Assembly: GCA_034666465.1 (NCBI GenBank)
Contig: JAXDLT010000306.1
Coordinates: 1 to 9,898, forward strand
Source: CF-96 sp028287605
GTDB lineage: Bacteria; Chloroflexota; Dormibacteria; Aeolococcales; Aeolococcaceae
Length of the DNA stretch: 9,898 bases
Direction: 5' to 3'
Both the position numbers and the translations under genes were made by a program. Each line of letters begins with the position of its first letter. The stretch's first letter is position 1. Below the pieces are notes generated by a model. The model was given only the letters and a program-made list of their open reading frames with translations, did not search any database and was not told where the DNA came from. Shown here in pieces: positions 6,560-9,898 of the stretch.

Positions 6560-6565
6560 ATCATA
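6560..6565 (-). promoter_or_regulatory. Putative -10 element (TATGAT), leaderless start for the DUF1802/ABC/galK operon
   Basis: The minus strand reads TATGAT, six bases (CATCCG), then GTG at 6553. Its last bases lie in a perfect 8-bp palindrome, ATGATCAT (6557-6564). No clear -35 is seen, and no ribosome-binding site could fit between box and start. Confidence 0.55.
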
Positions 6566-6645
6566 CGGGCGCCGCCTCCGCCCTCCCCGTCGCGGGTGCG
6601 GGTACGGAGTTGCAACGAGGGTCCACATGCCCGGCCGTCGCCCGC

Positions 6646-6651
6646 TAGGCT
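6646..6651 (+). promoter_or_regulatory. Putative -10 element (TAGGCT), leaderless start for the flippase-like gene
   Basis: TAGGCT is followed by eight bases (GTGCCGCC) and then the ATG at 6660. This matches the TANNNT pattern and spacing of the other three boxes in the window. It is weaker than TATGAT or TATACT and has no clear -35. It supports the ATG at 6660 over the upstream ATG at 6627. Confidence 0.4.
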
Positions 6652-6659
6652 GTGCCGCC

Positions 6660-7718
6660 ATGCTCCGGCGTCTCGGCCGCCTCTGTCCCCGTCTCCTCGG
6701 CTCTCCCTGGGTGCGCCTCGCCGGCACCGGGCTCGGCGCCGTCCTCTTCCTCCGTGCCGTCGACCTCGGCGCCGCCGGCCGGCTGATGGGCCACATCTCC
6801 CCCTGGTGGACGCTGCTGGCGGTGGCCCTCGCCGCCCTCTCGGTGATCTCCAGCGTGCTCGAGTGGGGGGTGCTGCTGCGCGGCACCGGCCACGGGCTGG
6901 ACTGGCCGTTCCTCGGCTCCTGGTACCTCAAGGGGCTGTTCGTCAGCCAGGTGCTCCCCGCCGGGGTGGGCGGCGACGCGATGCGGGCGATGCGCATCGG
7001 CCGGATCACGGGCCACGGTCCGATGGTCGCCTCGCTGATCGGCGGGCGGATGGCCGGCACCCTGGGGATGTCGCTCTGGGCCCTGGCCGCGGCGGTGCTG
7101 CTCCGCGACCTCCTCCACGTCCCCGTCTTCGCCGGCTTCATCGCCTTCGCCGCCTTCATGCTGGTGGCCTGGGTGCTGGCGCTGCTCGCCGAGCACGTCC
7201 GCTGCCGCATCCCCGAGCACCGCCGGGTCGCCCACGCCGTGGGCCGCTTCCTCGGCCCCTTCACCCGCACCTTCGAGAGCTACCGCAGCCGTCCCCGCGT
7301 GCTCGCCCAGAGCATCGTCGCCGGCGCCGCCGGCTGGGGGCTGAACCTCTTCTCGATGGAGGCGTTCGCCATCGCCCTGGGCCGCGACGTGGCCTGGTCG
7401 GTGTTCGCCGTCGCCCTGCCCATCTCGCTGCTCGCCACCTTCGTGCCGGTCGCCGCCAACGGCCTGGGGGTGCGCGAGGGGATGATCTTCGCGCTTCTCG
7501 TCCACGCCCATGTCGGCCCGGCGATGGCCACCGCGCTCAGCCTCTTCGTCGACCTGCAGATGATCCCCTTCGCCGTCCTGGGCGGCCTCGTCTTCCTCGT
7601 CGAGCACCGCCTGCCGCCCCGGCCGGCGCGGCTGATGGGCCGGCTCGACCTGGTGCCCGCCTACGCCTATCCCGACGCGGCGGGGCGGCGGAACAGGTCG
7701 CGGCCCGCGAACGAGTAG
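6660..7718 (+). CDS. Flippase-like multi-pass membrane protein (LPG synthase TM / UPF0104 family)
   Basis: A 352-residue polytopic protein with about eight hydrophobic segments, typical of the lysylphosphatidylglycerol synthase transmembrane family. Members move or help assemble lipids and lipid-linked sugars across the membrane. Motifs seen: LPAGVGGDAMR at about 99-109 (family form LP..GGDA.R) and NGLGVREG at about 267-274, plus a basic N-terminus (MLRRLGRLCPR). It has no soluble synthase domain, so it is the membrane part alone. The ATG at 6660 is preferred to ATG 6627 because of the -10-like TAGGCT 8 nt upstream. It is divergent from the DUF1802 operon. Its last 52 bp overlap the 3' end of a second member of the same family on the opposite strand. 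The substrate is unknown. Confidence 0.88.
   Translation: MLRRLGRLCPRLLGSPWVRLAGTGLGAVLFLRAVDLGAAGRLMGHISPWWTLLAVALAALSVISSVLEWGVLLRGTGHGLDWPFLGSWYLKGLFVSQVLPAGVGGDAMRAMRIGRITGHGPMVASLIGGRMAGTLGMSLWALAAAVLLRDLLHVPVFAGFIAFAAFMLVAWVLALLAEHVRCRIPEHRRVAHAVGRFLGPFTRTFESYRSRPRVLAQSIVAGAAGWGLNLFSMEAFAIALGRDVAWSVFAVALPISLLATFVPVAANGLGVREGMIFALLVHAHVGPAMATALSLFVDLQMIPFAVLGGLVFLVEHRLPPRPARLMGRLDLVPAYAYPDAAGRRNRSRPANE
7667..7718. other. 52-bp convergent coding overlap of two flippase-like genes
   Basis: The plus-strand gene ends with TAG at 7716-7718, and the minus-strand gene ends with TAG at 7669-7667. The C-terminal tails of both proteins are therefore encoded by the same 52 bp, and no terminator separates the two transcription units. 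Confidence 0.85.
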
Positions 7719-8581
7719 CGGCGCCGGGCGATCATGAAGGCGACCAGCCCGGCGAGCGTGGCCAGCCCCTTGTCGGCGGCGCGCTGCACCAGGGCGGCGG
7801 CCGCCGCGGTGCCCGGATCGGCGCCCACGGCGATGAGGAGGCCGGCAACGCTCGCCTCGAAGCCGCCCAGCCCGCCCGGGCTGAGGGTGATCGCCCCCAC
7901 CACGTGGGAGACGGCGTAGACGAAGGCGGCGTCCTGCCAGCTGAGGAACCCGGGCCGCAGGCTGTCGACCACCAGCCAGAAGAGGGTGATCGCCACCATC
8001 GCCCCGGCGATGCTGAGCACCGACCACGCCCAGGTGTCCCAGCGCCGCAGCAGCACCACCGTGTCGCGCTGCAGCCGCTCGGCCTGGGGGACGATGCGGT
8101 GCACCAGGGGCATGCGGCAGACCACGCCGATCACCGCCCGGAAGAGGGCGCGGTTGGTGAGGATGAGCAGCACCATCACGGTGCCGGCGAGGGCGGCCAG
8201 GATGCCCTCCGCCGCGGCGGGGTGGCCGAGGGCGCCGGGCACCGCGGCGGCGATGATGATCAGGGTGTAGACCAGCTCCTGGACGGTGATGGTGGCGACC
8301 ACCGCTCCGAACTCCGACCCGGTCGCCTCGCTCACCAGCACCGCCCGGGTGAGCTCGCCGAGGGGGAGCAGGCCGGTCGCCTGGCCCGACAGGTTGAGCA
8401 GCAGCGTCCGGCCCAGGGGGAGGCGCACCCCGACGGCACGGAGCAGCGGCTGCCAGCGCAGCCCCTGCAGCAGGTAGTAGAGCGTCGACAGGCCGACGAC
8501 CGCGGGCACCGACCAGAGCCGGAAGCCGGCCACCGAGCGGGCGAACTGGGCGGGGTTGAGCACGACGAGCAGGGTGACCAC
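7667..8581 (-). CDS. Second flippase-like multi-pass membrane protein (LPG synthase TM / UPF0104 family), 5' end uncertain
   Basis: 304 residues from GTG 8581. Family motifs are LLPLGELTRA (about 71-80) and SPGGLGGFE (about 234-242), with a basic tail (MIARRRYSFAGRDLFRRP). The forms PLGE..R and PGGLGGFE differ from the plus-strand paralogue (GGDA.R, NGLGVREG), so the two are distant relatives and not a recent duplicate pair. Starting at GTG 8581 leaves only half of the first membrane helix. The open frame continues upstream through SLIPAALGVAA to a stop at 8701-8699 with no ATG, GTG or TTG. CTG at 8611 is the only near-cognate start that restores the helix (314 residues). It follows the divergent plsY copy by 71 nt (or 41 nt from CTG) and probably shares its transcript, which suggests a lipid-related role. 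Confidence 0.85.
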   Translation of the reverse strand: MVTLLVVLNPAQFARSVAGFRLWSVPAVVGLSTLYYLLQGLRWQPLLRAVGVRLPLGRTLLLNLSGQATGLLPLGELTRAVLVSEATGSEFGAVVATITVQELVYTLIIIAAAVPGALGHPAAAEGILAALAGTVMVLLILTNRALFRAVIGVVCRMPLVHRIVPQAERLQRDTVVLLRRWDTWAWSVLSIAGAMVAITLFWLVVDSLRPGFLSWQDAAFVYAVSHVVGAITLSPGGLGGFEASVAGLLIAVGADPGTAAAAALVQRAADKGLATLAGLVAFMIARRRYSFAGRDLFRRPAASG

Positions 8582-8652
8582 CGCCGCGACACCGAGCGCC
8601 GCCGGGATCAGCGACCCGGGCCGGCGCCACCGCGGCCGCTGGGGCCGGGCGC

Positions 8653-9321
8653 CTACCCGTCCGTCCTCCGGCCCACCAGCGGCCGCCCGGGGCGCTGGTC
8701 ACGAGTGAGCCGCCGCGCCAGCATCCGCCAGGGACGCTGGTCGTGGCGGGCGTCCGAGAGCGCCCCCTCGAGGCGCCGGAGCAGCACCAGCACCAGCAGC
8801 GCGGCGAAGGCGGCGGCCTCCGCCCTGCCCACCGCCAGGGCCCCCACCAGGGGAAGCAGCAGGAACCCGGCCAGCACCCCCAGGGCGATCTCGCGGGTGA
8901 GCGCGCCCAGGCCGTAGCAGGCGAGCAGCGTGGCCAGCCCGAGAGCGCTCATCGCCGCCACCGCGCCGGTGGCGACGGCGATGCCCCGGCCGCCGTTGAA
9001 GCCGGCGTAGACCGGCCAGCCGTTGCCGATCACCGAGCAGACGGCGGTCAGGCCCACCACTGCGAGGGGGAAGCCGGCGCGGGTGGCGAGCGCCACCGGG
9101 AGCAGCCCCTGGAGGAACTGCAGCGGCCCCACCACCACCGCCAGCCCGGCGTCGACGTTGCGGTAGATGTTCGACGTGCCGATGTTGCCGCTGCCGAGGG
9201 AGCGGACGTCCACCCGGGGCCGGGTGAGCCGCACCAGCACCAGGCCCACCGGGATGCCCCCGAGCAGGTACGCGAACAGCCCCGTCGCCGCCACCGTCCA
9301 GGTCGTCACGGGCACGCTCAT
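8653..9321 (-). CDS. PlsY family protein, divergent second copy
   Basis: A 222-residue polytopic membrane protein of the acyl-phosphate:glycerol-3-phosphate acyltransferase family. Motif 1 is well kept (SLGSGNIGTSNIYR, about 41-54), and FNGGRGIAVATG (about 108-119) matches motif 2. Other landmarks are missing. The D..KG that follows motif 1 in the canonical copy reads PLQFLQG (66-72). The GH before motif 2 reads GN (99-100). No H..N..RL..G.E (motif 3) is visible in the C-terminus, which is instead an Arg-rich tail (RRLTRDQRPGRPLVGRRTDG). Activity or substrate may differ from PlsY1. The ATG at 9321-9319 shares one base with the TGA of the fatty-acid-binding gene (TGATG), so translation is likely coupled and the acyl donor may come from that partner. 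It could be an active paralogue with a changed substrate or a non-catalytic relative. Confidence 0.85.
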   Translation of the reverse strand: MSVPVTTWTVAATGLFAYLLGGIPVGLVLVRLTRPRVDVRSLGSGNIGTSNIYRNVDAGLAVVVGPLQFLQGLLPVALATRAGFPLAVVGLTAVCSVIGNGWPVYAGFNGGRGIAVATGAVAAMSALGLATLLACYGLGALTREIALGVLAGFLLLPLVGALAVGRAEAAAFAALLVLVLLRRLEGALSDARHDQRPWRMLARRLTRDQRPGRPLVGRRTDG

Positions 9322-9898
9322 CAGGGGACGCCCTGCGCCTCCAGGCCACGCAGCGGCATCGCCGCGAACCCGGTCATCCCCGGTCCGGTGTAGGCGCCCA
9401 TCACCGGGGTGAGAGAGGCCACCTCGCTGCGGCCCACGGGAAGCACCTGGTGGAGCGCGTCGCGGAGCAGGGCGGCGGCCTCGGGGGCGGCGGCGTGGAC
9501 CACCAGCAGCCAGACCGGCGTGAGGCTCTCGCCCTGGTGCTCGAGGGCGAGCCGCTGGAAGCTGCGCAGCATCCCGCGGCGGCCCCGGACCAGGGCGGCG
9601 CGGCGCGCCTGGGCGTCGCGGAGCTCGAAGATCGGCCGCACCCCGACGAGGTCGGAGATGCCCGCCGCGATGGAGGGGACCCGGCCGCTGCGGGCGAGGT
9701 GCTGGAGGGTGCTGAGGCTGCCGTACATCCGCACCTCCCTCCCCGCCTGGAGCACCCGGTCGCGCACCGTGTCCAAGGGCTCCCCGGCGGCGCAGAGGAC
9801 GGCGGCGGCCCGGGCCACCAGGCCGTGCCCGGCGGCGGCGTTGCCGGAGTCGATGACCTCGACGCTGCACCCCGGCTGCTCGTCGGCCAGCAGCCGGG
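9321..9898 (-). CDS. DegV/FakB family fatty-acid-binding protein, C-terminal part, cut by window edge
   Basis: The frame is open to the window edge (192 full codons; first full codon at 9896), so the true start is outside. Family landmarks: VEVIDSGNAAAGHGLVARAAA, then YGSLSTLQHLARSGRVPSI with SDLVGVRPIFELRDA (the DegV L..L...GRI...lN.KPI.....G region), and a C-terminal AYTGPGMTGFA resembling the usual H-T-GPG-hG end. FakB proteins bind a fatty acid and present it to the kinase FakA, yielding acyl-phosphate that PlsY (or PlsX) uses. The stop overlaps the ATG of the divergent plsY copy by one base, which fits that pathway. The fatty-acid ligand is inferred from the family; no FakA kinase is in view. 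Confidence 0.88.
   Translation of the reverse strand, partial: RLLADEQPGCSVEVIDSGNAAAGHGLVARAAAVLCAAGEPLDTVRDRVLQAGREVRMYGSLSTLQHLARSGRVPSIAAGISDLVGVRPIFELRDAQARRAALVRGRRGMLRSFQRLALEHQGESLTPVWLLVVHAAAPEAAALLRDALHQVLPVGRSEVASLTPVMGAYTGPGMTGFAAMPLRGLEAQGVP

Noticed and set aside
6627..6659. ATG at 6627 as the start of the plus-strand flippase-like gene
   Set aside because: It would place the TAGGCT box inside the coding region and add 11 residues with no family support. ATG 6660 fits the pattern of the other starts.
8623..8653. Two GGCGCC palindromes between the divergent plsY and the second flippase gene as a possible terminator
   Set aside because: The arms do not form an extended stem, there is no T-run, and the coding frame of the flippase may cross this stretch.
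7667..8702. Plus-strand frame running from about 6185 through 8917 read as a giant protein
   Set aside because: It is His/Arg/Pro/Gly-rich and antisense to or out of frame with firmly identified membrane protein genes.

Overview
This is a very GC-rich bacterial chromosomal segment, roughly three quarters G+C by eye, with almost every third codon position G or C. It is densely packed. No RNA gene, CRISPR array, insertion sequence or phage gene is visible. The codon bias, cyanobacterial-style PlsY motif, DUF1802 gene and apparently leaderless starts suggest a high-GC Chloroflexota/Dormibacterota-like or actinobacterium-like lineage. That placement is inference and not firm. No gene-free stretch exceeds 300 bases; the longest is the 106-bp divergent promoter region at 6554-6659.

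Minus-strand block A (about 6553 down to 1) reads DUF1802 protein, ABC ATPase, ABC-2 permease, galactokinase, PlsY1, Cys-rich surface protein and then a membrane protein cut by the window edge. The first four are tightly coupled: a GTGA stop/start overlap, a 16-nt gap and a CTGA stop/start overlap. PlsY1 and the Cys-rich gene each appear to have their own promoter. The ATPase lacks the Walker A lysine (Lys to Thr), and galactokinase has no normal start codon compatible with its first motif.

The one plus-strand gene (6660-7718) is a flippase-like multi-pass membrane protein, divergent from DUF1802 and convergent with a second member of the same family.

Minus-strand block B (9898 down to 7667) reads DegV/FakB-type fatty-acid-binding protein (5' end outside the window), a divergent second PlsY and the second flippase-like protein. 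FakB proteins present fatty acids for phosphorylation to acyl-phosphate, which PlsY transfers to glycerol-3-phosphate. This block therefore looks like a lipid uptake/assembly cassette. The window as a whole is weighted toward membrane-lipid and envelope functions: two PlsY, two flippase-like proteins, one FakB, one ABC exporter and one anchored surface protein.

A recurring feature is a TANNNT -10-like hexamer ending only 6-8 nt before the start codon at four genes (1508, 2240, 6553, 6660), which suggests leaderless transcripts. A clear Shine-Dalgarno sequence was seen at only one gene, the partial one starting at 268.
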